Source: Candidatus Phyllobacterium onerii
GTDB lineage: Bacteria; Pseudomonadota; Alphaproteobacteria; Rhizobiales; Rhizobiaceae
DNA: 64,000 nt
NCBI RefSeq assembly: GCF_028331445.1
Contig: NZ_JAQMHX010000016.1
Coordinates: forward strand, 1 to 64,000
Direction of reading: 5' to 3'
Below, piece by piece: positions 1 to 8,389 of the stretch. Below the pieces are notes generated by a model, which was not told where the DNA came from, searched no databases, and saw only the letters and a list, made by a program, of their open reading frames with translations. The stretch's first letter is position 1. Every line of letters begins with the position of its first letter. Both the position numbers and the translations under genes were made by a program.

Positions 1-41
1 TTCGTCTCAAGACGCGGGAGAGTAGGTCGCTGCCAGGTCTG
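1..41 (+). rRNA. rrf: 5S ribosomal RNA, 3' end (truncated by window start)
   Basis: The first bases match the 3' third of an alphaproteobacterial 5S rRNA: the TCTCAAGACGCGGGAGAGTA stretch (about 5-24) is the conserved loop E / helix IV region. The CCAGGTC at 33-39 is the 3' strand of the terminal helix I, which would pair with a GACCTGG beyond the window edge. A 23S and 16S gene are therefore expected just upstream. The exact 3' end (about 40-41) is inferred from helix I. Confidence 0.85.
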
Positions 42-124
42 CCAAACGCAACGTTCATAACGCAGGCGCCCAAAAAGTCGCATGCGAAACAAAATCATCT
101 TCTCGACAACACACAGACATTCAA

Positions 125-148
125 AAAAGGCCGCGCATGCGGCCTTTT
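125..148 (+). terminator. Hairpin terminator after the 5S gene
   Basis: A perfect 10-bp stem AAAAGGCCGC (125-134) / GCGGCCTTTT (139-148) with a GCAT loop, followed by more T-rich sequence. It works as an intrinsic terminator shape in both directions and probably ends the rRNA operon before tRNA-fMet. Confidence 0.7.
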
Positions 149-201
149 GCTTTTGCAAAACACAATGCGTAAGCGCATACTTACAAGCAAAGGCACGACA
201 T

Positions 202-275
202 TCGGCAAAACGCCGATATGGTGACGCGGGGTAGCAGCACCCCGTCCAGCTCGACAAAAGCACTCTTCGCTTTTG
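202..275. repeat. Cluster of three short hairpins between 5S and tRNA-fMet
   Basis: Three consecutive inverted repeats are visible: TCGGC (202-206) / GCCGA (212-216), GGGGT (228-232) / ACCCC (239-243), and CAAAAGC (255-261) / GCTTTTG (269-275). The remainder of the 42-332 spacer holds no supported gene. The cluster could be transcribed spacer structure or a palindromic repeat element; its function is unknown. Confidence 0.4.
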
Positions 276-332
276 CGGCCGGACGAACGGAAAAATCCGG
301 GCTGCAGCGGCAACTTTGCCGTATCTTGGTGG

Positions 333-409
<77 letters not shown>

Positions 410-454
410 GATCACTTTCCCACAAAACACCCATCGGCGCGCATCGGCAAACAA

Positions 455-563
455 CCTCGCTCGCCAGGCTCAAAACCTGAAGGGTGAACAACATCCGGCT
501 TCGCCGGTCAAACAGTCCTGTGGACTGTTGGAAGGCCCGAACGGGCAAATCCTCGCCCCGCAC
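455..563 (+). pseudogene. Decayed tandem copy of tRNA-fMet, interrupted by three hairpins
   Basis: CTCGCTCGCCAGGCTCAAAA and the following CCTGAAGG repeat the anticodon arm of the intact tRNA, with the anticodon T changed to A. CAAATCCTCGCCCCGCA (546-562) repeats its T-arm and acceptor 3' strand. Between them lies about 60 extra bases folding as CCGGC-ttc-GCCGG (495-507), AACAGTCC-tgt-GGACTGTT (511-529) and GCCC-gaac-GGGC (535-546). No 5' acceptor strand is clear, so this is not a working tRNA. Confidence 0.55.
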
Positions 564-595
564 ATCATTCCAGCTTCTCAATCGACCGAGATCAA

Positions 596-630
596 ACAAA
601 AACCCCGCATCAAGCGGCGTTTTTTGCGTT
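596..630 (+). terminator. Probable intrinsic terminator downstream of tRNA-fMet
   Basis: AAAAACCCCGC, a short ATCAA loop, then GCGGCGTTTTTT form an imperfect GC-rich stem followed by a T run. It would end transcripts coming from the tRNA side. It lies about 30 bases past the stop codon of the leftward dehydratase gene and could also act for that gene, because the left arm is A-rich. Confidence 0.6.
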
Positions 631-656
631 TGTAGTTCCTCAGACAACTGAGATAC

Positions 657-1595
657 TCAGTCGAAACTCACAGCAGTTGTATTTGCACCGCAGATGAGAA
701 CTGCTACCCGCTCATCTGGTGCCGGAACATACTTACCGGATAAGATAGCGGCGAAGGCGGCGGCACCACCGGGTTCGGTCACGATACGCACCTTGTCCCA
801 CAGCGCAATTTGCGCCGCGCAGATATCGTCATCAGAGACGAGCACCGAGCGGTTGACGAAAGCCTGAGCGATCGGAAACATCAGTTTGCCCACCTGCTTC
901 GGTGCCAGCGAATCGGCGGCAATACCTTCAGTCGGCGCATCGACAGGCTGACCCGCTTCAAGCGCCATATGAAGAGTTGGTGAGCCCTCCGGTTCAACGG
1001 CGACGACTTTCACCCGGCCTCTGAACCATGCCGCGATGCCGCCGATCAGTCCGCCGCCGCCAACCGCAACCAACAGTGTCGTTATGTCGGGTAGATCAGC
1101 TTCGATCTCCGCACCGAGAGTGCCCTGACCGAGCAGCGTCTCGGGTTGGTCATAGGCATGGACGGCCAGGGCGCCGTTCCTTTCGACAAATTTCTCGCTC
1201 GCGGCCAGAGCGTCGGCGTAGCGATCGCCGCCGATGATGAGAGCTGCGCCATAGCCGCGGATGCGTTCAGCCTTGGCCGGGGAGGTAACGCCCGGTACAA
1301 AGATCGTCGCGGGTACGCCAAGCCGCATCGCGGCGTAGGCGACCGCGGCGCCATGATTGCCACCGGATGCTGCCGCGACACCAGCCTCCGGAAGGGAGCG
1401 GGTCAAGAGATTGGTGAAGGCACCGCGCGCCTTGAACGAACCTGAATGCTGCAGATATTCCAGCTTGAGATCGACCGGACGCGGTGCAAGCCCGAAATCG
1501 CTCATGTCGACCCGCAAGGTTGGTGTGTGACGGATATGCGGGCGGATCAACCGCTCGATCTCGGCAATTCGTTCAGGCGTGATCAGGGAGTTCAT
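657..1595 (-). CDS. Threonine/serine dehydratase-like PLP enzyme
   Basis: 312 residues of the fold-type II PLP family (threonine dehydratase, serine dehydratase, serine racemase and related lyases). The PLP lysine sits in SGSFKARGA near residue 50, the SGGNHG phosphate-contact motif follows near 78, and a glycine loop VGGGGLIGG near 173 binds the cofactor phosphate. The length without a C-terminal ACT domain argues against biosynthetic IlvA and for a catabolic or side-activity enzyme. The start chosen is the ATG before NSLITPERIAEIERL, since the upstream extension is unlike the family. The gene is divergent from the SorC-type regulator. The precise substrate cannot be read from sequence. Confidence 0.85.
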   Translation of the reverse strand: MNSLITPERIAEIERLIRPHIRHTPTLRVDMSDFGLAPRPVDLKLEYLQHSGSFKARGAFTNLLTRSLPEAGVAAASGGNHGAAVAYAAMRLGVPATIFVPGVTSPAKAERIRGYGAALIIGGDRYADALAASEKFVERNGALAVHAYDQPETLLGQGTLGAEIEADLPDITTLLVAVGGGGLIGGIAAWFRGRVKVVAVEPEGSPTLHMALEAGQPVDAPTEGIAADSLAPKQVGKLMFPIAQAFVNRSVLVSDDDICAAQIALWDKVRIVTEPGGAAAFAAILSGKYVPAPDERVAVLICGANTTAVSFD

Positions 1596-1697
1596 GGGAT
1601 TCTCGCTCGGGAAAGACAGGTGCGAAGAATAGTGGTGGAGGAGGCGGGGAGGCAAGTGCAAACGGTTGATCGTCGGGTAAGCCGCGTGAAACCGTCA

Positions 1698-1726
1698 TTG
1701 ACTCGAACCATGTCCGGGAGTATAAA
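1698..1726 (+). promoter_or_regulatory. Sigma-70-type promoter for the SorC regulator gene
   Basis: TTGACT (1698-1703) and TATAAA (1721-1726) are separated by exactly 17 bases. They lie 65 bases before the regulator ATG, which has a strong AAAGGAGG Shine-Dalgarno. This is the best housekeeping promoter match I see in the window. Confidence 0.65.
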
Positions 1727-1790
1727 ATCACAAAAGAGCAATAAGTCTGCATTTGTTGTTACTTGAACCGCGAATGAAAGGAGGTCGATC

Positions 1791-2786
1791 ATGAATGAAA
1801 TTCGCCTTCAATCATCGAACAGGCTTCCTTCGGACGAGCAGCGCGAACATTTGATGGTCCGCGTCGCCAAGCTTTATTATGACCTTGAGTGGACGCAGGG
1901 GGATATCGCGGCTGAACTCGGCTTGACCCGCTGGCAGATCGGCCGGTTGCTGACCGAGGCGAGGGAGCTCGGCGTCGTCCGCATCGAGATCACTCCAAGG
2001 GTCATGCGCCGGACCGATCTCGAAGTGCGATTGCAGCAGCAATATTGCCTTAAAGACGCGATTGTCGTTCCGTCCGGGGACATGACGGACTCTGCGCTTT
2101 TGACCGAACGCGTGGCGCAGGCCGCGGCGACCTATCTTGCCGGGCTCACGCCGAAATCCGAACTGATCGGCGTTTCCTGGGGCCGCACCATGTCTGCCGT
2201 CGCGCGATTTTTGCCGAGCAACTGGAACCCGGGTGTGCATGTGGTGCTGGTCAACGGCGCGACCAATCTGCGTTCGACGTCGACGCATTCAAGCGCGGTT
2301 GCGGAAGAATTTGCCCGCGCCGCCAACGGGATCGCGACCTTGCTGCCGGTGCCGGCAATTGTCGGCAAGAAAAGCACGCGCGAGGTGCTGGAAGAAGACC
2401 CGATCATCGAGCGTGTGCTGCAACTCGCCATGCAGGCAGATGTAGTGTGCTTCAGCATGGGCGGCATCAACCATCAATCGGTACTGCTGAGCAACGGCTA
2501 TCTTGATGAGGCCGATATGGACAGGCTGAAGGATGCGGGCGCTGTTGGCGACATACTTGGGCGGTTTGTCGATGAGAATGGCAGAATAATCGATGAGGCT
2601 ATCGACGATCGCACCGTGGGCATGCGGCTCGAACATCTGAAGACCAAGCAGCAAGCCATCGGCGTGGTTGCGGGTGAAGACAAGCACCGGGTCGCCGTTG
2701 CAGCGTTGAAAGCGGGCTATGTGTCGGTCATCATCACCGATGAAGCAACAGCACTCTATGCATTGGAAAATCAAAATGGTGTCTGA
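1791..2786 (+). CDS. SorC-family (Bacillus DeoR-like) transcriptional regulator
   Basis: 331 residues. An N-terminal helix-turn-helix (about residues 20-60, WTQGDIAAELGLTRWQIGRL) is followed by the SorC/DeoR sugar-binding domain with its conserved glycine-rich GVSWGRTM segment and a C-terminal GxVAGEDKHRVAVAAL motif. Such proteins bind phosphorylated sugars; the Bacillus member DeoR senses deoxyribose-5-phosphate. The gene lies 48 bases upstream of deoC, so it probably controls the deoC-aldehyde dehydrogenase pair. The AAAGGAGG ribosome site six bases before the ATG settles the start. The effector is inferred from context. Confidence 0.85.
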   Translation: MNEIRLQSSNRLPSDEQREHLMVRVAKLYYDLEWTQGDIAAELGLTRWQIGRLLTEARELGVVRIEITPRVMRRTDLEVRLQQQYCLKDAIVVPSGDMTDSALLTERVAQAAATYLAGLTPKSELIGVSWGRTMSAVARFLPSNWNPGVHVVLVNGATNLRSTSTHSSAVAEEFARAANGIATLLPVPAIVGKKSTREVLEEDPIIERVLQLAMQADVVCFSMGGINHQSVLLSNGYLDEADMDRLKDAGAVGDILGRFVDENGRIIDEAIDDRTVGMRLEHLKTKQQAIGVVAGEDKHRVAVAALKAGYVSVIITDEATALYALENQNGV

Positions 2787-2834
2787 CACGCGTGAGGCGA
2801 CGAATTGCCGTGTCGATCACAGGAAGGATCGCGC

Positions 2835-3839
2835 ATGAACCGCCAGGATATTTTGGTATCGAAGGGGACGGACTTGGCAGTCCAGCATTCCCTAGCGCGC
2901 AACACCGGCACCAAGCTCGCGCTTGACTGGTTCGACGATATCGCCGTCAATCGCTCGGCGACGGAGCGCCGTGCTGCCACGCTGACGACACGCCGGACGG
3001 TGAAGAAGGAATATCAGGCGGCGTGGCTGATAAAGGCTATCACCTGCATCGATCTTACGACGCTTGCCGGTGACGATACGGCGGGTCGCGTTCATCGGCT
3101 TTGCGCCAAGGCAAGATGCCCGGTGCGGGAGGATATCCTCAAGGCTCTTGGCCTGACCGATGCGAACATCACGACGGGTGCTGTTTGCGTTTATCCGACA
3201 ATGGTGCCGCATGCGGTGAAGGCACTGCGTGGTTCTGGAATCCCCGTTGCCTCGGTGGCAACTGGTTTCCCGGCTGGCCTCACGCCGCTGCCGCAGCGCC
3301 TTGCCGAGATCCACTATGCTGTGGGTGAGGGGGCTGCTGAAATCGACATCGTCATCACCCGCGAACACGTGCTAACCCAGAACTGGTCAGCGTTATACGA
3401 TGAGATCGTGCAGATGCGGGAAGCGGCAGGCGATGCACATCTGAAGGCGATCCTGGCAACCGGCGACCTTAACACGCTGCGCAATGTCTATCGCGCTTCG
3501 ATGGTCGCGATGCAGGCCGGCGCCGATTTCATCAAGACATCGACGGGCAAGGAGGAAGTGAATGCCACGCTTCCAGTCAGCCTGATCATGCTGCGCGCCT
3601 TGCGCGACTATGGCGAATTGTCGGGCCAGACTGTCGGCTTCAAGCCGGCAGGCGGCATGAAGACGGCCAAGGACGCCATGAACTGGCTGATCCTGATGAA
3701 GGAAGAACTGGGCCTGCGGTGGATGCAGCCTGAGCTTTTCCGCCTCGGTGCGAGTTCGATGCTCGGCGATATCGAACGGCAGCTGGAACATTACCTGACG
3801 GGCCGCTACGCCGCGTCTTCGCGCCACGCGCTTGCTTAA
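2835..3839 (+). CDS. deoC: Deoxyribose-phosphate aldolase DeoC
   Basis: 334 residues. Cleaves 2-deoxyribose-5-phosphate to glyceraldehyde-3-phosphate and acetaldehyde. The Schiff-base lysine lies in DFIKTSTGK (near residue 235) and the second catalytic lysine in GFKPAGGMKT (near 272). It is longer at the N terminus than E. coli DeoC (about 259 residues), as in other proteobacterial long-form DeoC proteins. The start is the ATG following AGGAAGG; the longer open frame from 2805 lacks a ribosome site. It sits between its likely regulator and an aldehyde dehydrogenase that could oxidise the acetaldehyde. Confidence 0.95.
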   Translation: MNRQDILVSKGTDLAVQHSLARNTGTKLALDWFDDIAVNRSATERRAATLTTRRTVKKEYQAAWLIKAITCIDLTTLAGDDTAGRVHRLCAKARCPVREDILKALGLTDANITTGAVCVYPTMVPHAVKALRGSGIPVASVATGFPAGLTPLPQRLAEIHYAVGEGAAEIDIVITREHVLTQNWSALYDEIVQMREAAGDAHLKAILATGDLNTLRNVYRASMVAMQAGADFIKTSTGKEEVNATLPVSLIMLRALRDYGELSGQTVGFKPAGGMKTAKDAMNWLILMKEELGLRWMQPELFRLGASSMLGDIERQLEHYLTGRYAASSRHALA

Positions 3840-3849
3840 GGAAAATTTC

Positions 3850-6246
3850 ATGGGACAGATCAAGGATATTCTTCGCACGATGGAATATGGCCCGGCACCG
3901 GAGAGCAACAGCGACGTTCAGGCTTGGCTTGATGCCAACAAAAAGGGCTTCGGTCATTTCATCAATGGCAAATTTACCGGCAGTGAAGGCCCCCAGACTT
4001 TCGCAGTGATCAATCCGGCCAACGAAAAAGTGCTGGCGAAGGTTGCGCACGGTGCGAAAGCGGACGTCGATGCCGCGGTGAAGGCAGCACGCTCTGCCTT
4101 CGGCAAGTGGTCCAAATTGCCGGGCCATGAGCGCGCCAAATATCTCTATGCCATCGCCCGCCATATCCAGAAGCGTGAGCGCTTCTTCTCGGTGCTCGAG
4201 ACCATGGACAATGGCAAGCCCATCCGCGAGACACGCGACATCGATATCCCGCTTGTTGCCCGGCATTTTTACCACCATGCCGGTTGGGCCGAGATGGTCG
4301 AGACCGAGTTCGATGGCTTCTCGCCGGTCGGTGTGTGCGGACAGGTGATCCCGTGGAATTTCCCGCTGTTGATGCTGGCGTGGAAGATCGCTCCGGCGTT
4401 GGCTGCAGGAAATACGGTCGTCCTCAAGCCGGCCGAACTGACGCCGCTGACAGCGATCGCCTTTGCAGAGGTCTGCCACGAGGTCGGCTTGCCGGCAGGG
4501 GTGGTCAATATCGTCCATGGCGATGGCGCAACCGGCGCGCTGATTTGCGGCCATGAGGATATCGATAAGGTGGCGTTTACGGGCTCGACCGAAGTCGGAC
4601 GTATCATCCGCGATCAGATTGCCGGCTCGGAGAAGAAGCTGTCGCTGGAGCTCGGCGGCAAGTCACCGTTCATCGTCTTCGAAGACGCGGACATGGACGG
4701 GGCGGTGGAAGGCGTGGTCGATGCCATCTGGTTCAACCAGGGCGAAGTCTGCTGTGCTGGTTCGCGCATCCTCGTGCAGGAAGGCATCGCGGAACGGTTT
4801 TACAACAAGCTGCGCAAGCGCATGGAGACGCTGCGCGTCGGCGATCCGCTGGACAAGACCATGGATATCGGTGCGCTTGTCTCGGCAGGACAGCTGAAAC
4901 GCGTTTCGGCACTGGTCGAGCAGGGCAAGGCCCAGGGCGGCACGCTGTGGCAGGCACCCGTGAAACTTCCGTCCAAGGGCAGTTATTTTGCGCCCGGCTT
5001 CTTTACCGACATAGAACCTGCATCGACAGTTTGCGAAGTCGAGATTTTCGGGCCCGTGGCCACAGCCACCACCTTCCGGACGCCGGACGAAGCGATAGCG
5101 CTTGCCAACAACACGAAGTACGGGCTTGCCGCATCGATCTGGTCGGAGAATATCAATCTTGCGCTCGATATGGCTGCTCGTGTCAAGGCCGGTGTCGTCT
5201 GGATCAACTCGACCAACCTGCTGGATGCCGGCGCTGGTTTCGGCGGTTACCGCGAAAGCGGTTTCGGCCGTGAAGGCGGCCGTGAGGGTCTCTATGAGTA
5301 CCTGACAGCCAATTGGGAAAAGCGGTTGCCGCTGGCAAAATCCGGACCGGTATTCAAGCCTTCAGCGGCGCCGGATGGAGATGCTAAGGTCACGGCCGGC
5401 GGCACAATCGACCGCACGGCGAAGAATTATGTGGGCGGCAAGCAGGCGCGTCCGGACGGCGGTTACAGCTATTCGGTGCTAGGCAAGGGCGGACAGGTCA
5501 TTGGCCAGGCCGGACTCGGCAACCGCAAGGACATTCGCAACGCCGTCGAGGCGGCGGCCAAAGCCGGCGCATGGGGTGGCACGACGGCGCATAACCGCGC
5601 GCAGGTGCTGTATTATCTCGGCGAAAACCTGAGCGCGCGTCAGGCCGAATTCGAAGCACTGCTGGCGATAAGTACCGGCGTTTCGGCAAAGGCCGCAGCC
5701 GAGGAGTTTGCCGTCGCGCTCCGCCGCATCTTCTACTACGCGGCGCAGGCGGACAAATATGATGGTGCGGTTCACTCGACCAAATCACGCCATGTGACAT
5801 TGGCGATGAATGAGCCTTGGGGTGTCATGGGTATCGTGTGCCCCGACGAAGTGCCGCTGCTGTCGTTCGTATCGCTGGTCTTGCCGGCGATCGCCATGGG
5901 CAACCGCGTGGTCGCCATTCCTTCGTCGCGGCATCCGCTATTGGCAACCAGTCTCTATCAGGTGTTCGACACATCAGACATTCCGGGCGGCGTGGTCAAC
6001 ATCGTTACCGGCGAACGCGATGTTCTAGCCAGGACATTGGCCGAGCATGATGAGGTCGATGCGATCTGGTATGTCGGCACGAAGGAGGGAAGCACGATGG
6101 TGGAAAAAGCTTCGTGCGGGAACCTCAAGGCGACATGGGTCAACAATGGACGCCAGCGCGACTGGCTCAGTGCTCAAGGGCAGGGCAAGGAATACTTGCG
6201 ACGCGCTGTGCAGATTAAAAACATCTGGGTCCCCTATGGCGAGTAA
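3850..6246 (+). CDS. Two-part aldehyde dehydrogenase family protein (798 aa)
   Basis: The first about 480 residues are a complete NAD(P)-dependent aldehyde dehydrogenase: IPWNFPLLM near 169, GSTEVGR near 250, the general-base glutamate in LELGGKSPF near 272, and the catalytic cysteine in NQGEVCCAGSR near 306. After a linker, residues from about 520 to 798 resemble an N-terminal aldehyde dehydrogenase domain again (AMNEPWGVMGIVCPDEVPLLSFVSLVLPA), but the chain ends before any catalytic cysteine. It starts 10 bases after deoC, which suggests that it oxidises the acetaldehyde from DeoC to acetate. Substrate assignment is inference. Confidence 0.85.
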   Translation: MGQIKDILRTMEYGPAPESNSDVQAWLDANKKGFGHFINGKFTGSEGPQTFAVINPANEKVLAKVAHGAKADVDAAVKAARSAFGKWSKLPGHERAKYLYAIARHIQKRERFFSVLETMDNGKPIRETRDIDIPLVARHFYHHAGWAEMVETEFDGFSPVGVCGQVIPWNFPLLMLAWKIAPALAAGNTVVLKPAELTPLTAIAFAEVCHEVGLPAGVVNIVHGDGATGALICGHEDIDKVAFTGSTEVGRIIRDQIAGSEKKLSLELGGKSPFIVFEDADMDGAVEGVVDAIWFNQGEVCCAGSRILVQEGIAERFYNKLRKRMETLRVGDPLDKTMDIGALVSAGQLKRVSALVEQGKAQGGTLWQAPVKLPSKGSYFAPGFFTDIEPASTVCEVEIFGPVATATTFRTPDEAIALANNTKYGLAASIWSENINLALDMAARVKAGVVWINSTNLLDAGAGFGGYRESGFGREGGREGLYEYLTANWEKRLPLAKSGPVFKPSAAPDGDAKVTAGGTIDRTAKNYVGGKQARPDGGYSYSVLGKGGQVIGQAGLGNRKDIRNAVEAAAKAGAWGGTTAHNRAQVLYYLGENLSARQAEFEALLAISTGVSAKAAAEEFAVALRRIFYYAAQADKYDGAVHSTKSRHVTLAMNEPWGVMGIVCPDEVPLLSFVSLVLPAIAMGNRVVAIPSSRHPLLATSLYQVFDTSDIPGGVVNIVTGERDVLARTLAEHDEVDAIWYVGTKEGSTMVEKASCGNLKATWVNNGRQRDWLSAQGQGKEYLRRAVQIKNIWVPYGE

Positions 6247-6273
6247 AATCCGCCAGAGCGGGCTGCAAATGGC

Positions 6274-6335
6274 GATTTTCTCCGCTCCGATGCTCATGTA
6301 CCCAAAAGTACACTCCGCTTCGGGGCTCGAAAATC
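6274..6335. repeat. Imperfect 62-base inverted repeat between convergent genes
   Basis: GATTTTC (6274-6280) pairs with GAAAATC (6329-6335), with further pairing of CCGCTCCG against CGGGGC and GTAC against GTAC toward the loop. It lies between the stop of the aldehyde dehydrogenase and the stop of the leftward ABC permease. It is probably a bidirectional transcription end or a dispersed palindromic element. Confidence 0.5.
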
Positions 6336-6389
6336 AACATTTTCGCCACGCGCTGACGAATTTTCAGGTGGCTCATACTCGTTCATCGC

Positions 6390-7199
6390 TTACTTGCGGC
6401 GATAGAGGTACAGCGTCAGCGGTGCGAGCACGATAGTCAGTAATATCGGGGCTATAAGCGCTGCGCCCAGCTGGGTGGCGGTCGCGTTTCCGGCCATCAG
6501 ACCGCGCATGGCTGTCGTCATCAGCGACACCGGATTGACATCGACGAAGAGCCTCAACCAGCCTGGCATTGTTGCAGGGTCTACCATGATGTTGGAGGCG
6601 AAGACCAAGGGCATGATGCCGGTAAAGGCCATCGTCATGACGGTGCTGGGCGTGCGCATGACCAGCCCGAGCACCAGGAATATCCAGCCGAACCCAAACC
6701 CGATCACCACTAGCAGAAGGAGCGCTTCGACGACGCCCATGATGCCGCCTTCCGGCCTGTAGCCGAGGAGGACGCCGATGAACAGGATAAGCAGCGACGC
6801 GATCAGGTGACGCAGAATATCCCCCACCATCAAGCCGGCGAAGGGTGACAGCGACCAGATCGGCAATGAACGGAACCGGTCGAACAGACCCTTGCCAAGG
6901 TCTGTACTCAGCCCCATACCGGAGTACATCGAATTGAACACCACCGTCTGCACCAGAATGCCGGGAAGAAAATATTGCAGATAGGCCGCTGTAGAACCTG
7001 AAAGGGCGCCGCCGAACACGAAGGTGAACAACAGGGTGAACATGATCGGCGTCATGACCAGGTCGAAGAGCTGTTCCGGGACGTGCTTGAATTTAAGCAC
7101 GGCGCGCCAACCGAAAACGAGCGCATTGGACAGCGCCGAAGGCTGTGGCGGACGGGTGGCGTAGATGAGCGAAGTCGTTGCGGTTTCGTTGTCCATCAT
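6390..7199 (-). CDS. ABC-2 type (DrrB-like) transport permease
   Basis: 269 residues with about six hydrophobic segments and the ABC-2 permease pattern: an N-terminal amphipathic region followed by FDLVMTPIMFTLLFTFVFGGAL, then a FRSLPIWSLSPFAGLM coupling segment and LVFASNIMVDPATMPGWL near the C terminus. It resembles daunorubicin-resistance DrrB permeases, which export drugs, lipids or glycans. Its ATG overlaps the stop of the ATPase gene, so the two are translated together and form one exporter. The substrate is unknown. Confidence 0.85.
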   Translation of the reverse strand: MMDNETATTSLIYATRPPQPSALSNALVFGWRAVLKFKHVPEQLFDLVMTPIMFTLLFTFVFGGALSGSTAAYLQYFLPGILVQTVVFNSMYSGMGLSTDLGKGLFDRFRSLPIWSLSPFAGLMVGDILRHLIASLLILFIGVLLGYRPEGGIMGVVEALLLLVVIGFGFGWIFLVLGLVMRTPSTVMTMAFTGIMPLVFASNIMVDPATMPGWLRLFVDVNPVSLMTTAMRGLMAGNATATQLGAALIAPILLTIVLAPLTLYLYRRK

Positions 7200-8182
7200 G
7201 CTTCTCCCGGAGAAGGCTGGCTTTCGGTGATGTGCCCGGTCAAAGCGAAGAACACCTCGTCGAGGCTGGGCGCGCCCATCGAGAAATCGGCAAGTTCAAT
7301 ATTTGCGGCGATCAATGCGGCCAGACCACGATTGGCGTTTTGCGGCGTATCAACCATCAGTGACAGCGCCGCGCTTTCAGAACTGCGTTGCGCCTTGCTG
7401 CCGGTTATTTCTGCCAGCAGACGTTCGGCTTCCTCGATACGTGTTGCATCGACCAATGTCAGATGCAGGAAGCCCGACCCCGTTGCCGCCTTGAGCTCAC
7501 GGCTGGTGCCCTCGGCAATTTTCTTGCCGTGATCGATCACGGCAATGCGCGCGGCAAGCTGGTCGGCCTCCTCCAGATATTGCGTCGTGAGAAGAATGGT
7601 TACGCCTGCCTCGGAGAGTGAGCGGATCATGCGCCAGACGCTCTTGCGCGCCATCGGGTCGAGCCCGGTCGTCGGCTCGTCGAGGAACAAGACGCCCGGC
7701 GTAACCACGAGCGAGGCTGCGATATCCAGCCGGCGCCGCATACCGCCGGAATAATCCTTGACCTGTTTGGTGGAGGCATCTGCAAGATCAAATGCGGTTA
7801 GCAAGTCATCGGCGCGCTCTTTCGCTGACTGGCCACGAAAGCCCCAGAGGCGAGCCAGCAGGATCAGGTTTTCACGTCCGGTCAGATCTTCGTCAAGCGA
7901 GGCAAACTGCCCGGTCATGGCGATGGAACCGCGCACATCGTGTGGTGATTTCGCGAGGTCGTATCCAAGGACCTTCGCAGAGCCTGCATCGGGCGGCAGC
8001 AGCGTCGCCAGCATACGCAGCAAGGTTGTCTTCCCGGCACCGTTCGGTCCGAGGATGCCGAAGATCATGCCGCGAGGAACGTCGAGATCTATGCCATCCA
8101 CGGCACGAACATCGCCGAAATGCTTTGAGAGGCCGCGCGCTTCGATGGCGGCACTTTTCGGCGGTTGGGCGGTATCGGGCAT
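7196..8182 (-). CDS. DrrA-like ABC transporter ATP-binding protein
   Basis: 328 residues. Walker A is GPNGAGKTTLL near residue 45, the signature is YSGGMRRRLDIA near 145, Walker B is VLFLDEPTTGLDP near 165, followed by the H-loop LTTQYLEEAD. The C-terminal extension of about 100 residues after the ATPase core is typical of the DrrA group. The start is the ATG before PDTAQPPKSAAIEARGLSKHF with AAGGA upstream; longer frames add sequence unlike the family. It pairs with the overlapping permease gene. Confidence 0.9.
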   Translation of the reverse strand: MPDTAQPPKSAAIEARGLSKHFGDVRAVDGIDLDVPRGMIFGILGPNGAGKTTLLRMLATLLPPDAGSAKVLGYDLAKSPHDVRGSIAMTGQFASLDEDLTGRENLILLARLWGFRGQSAKERADDLLTAFDLADASTKQVKDYSGGMRRRLDIAASLVVTPGVLFLDEPTTGLDPMARKSVWRMIRSLSEAGVTILLTTQYLEEADQLAARIAVIDHGKKIAEGTSRELKAATGSGFLHLTLVDATRIEEAERLLAEITGSKAQRSSESAALSLMVDTPQNANRGLAALIAANIELADFSMGAPSLDEVFFALTGHITESQPSPGEA

Positions 8183-8389
8183 CGTCACGGTCCTTCGATT
8201 TGCAGTTGGCCGACTATGAGTCAGCGGCAAGATGGGCAGCGGCGGGGCGGCACTGATAGCAATGATGGCGTTTTCTGTCAAAGTGTCGCAGGCAGCTGCC
8301 TGAAATCTGCCGTCTCGCACGACGAATGACAGAAAGAAATACCGTGCAATAATTATTCGGAAAGCTTCAATGTTCACAATGCTGGTATC

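Noticed and set aside
455-563. Attachment-site duplication of an integrated element at tRNA-fMet
   Set aside because: No integrase or mobile gene follows, the repeated part includes mutations and a large insert, and the genes behind are ordinary chromosomal ones.
3640-4554. Leftward 304-codon frame over deoC and the aldehyde dehydrogenase
   Set aside because: It is a shadow of two well-supported genes, with no family resemblance and no ribosome site.
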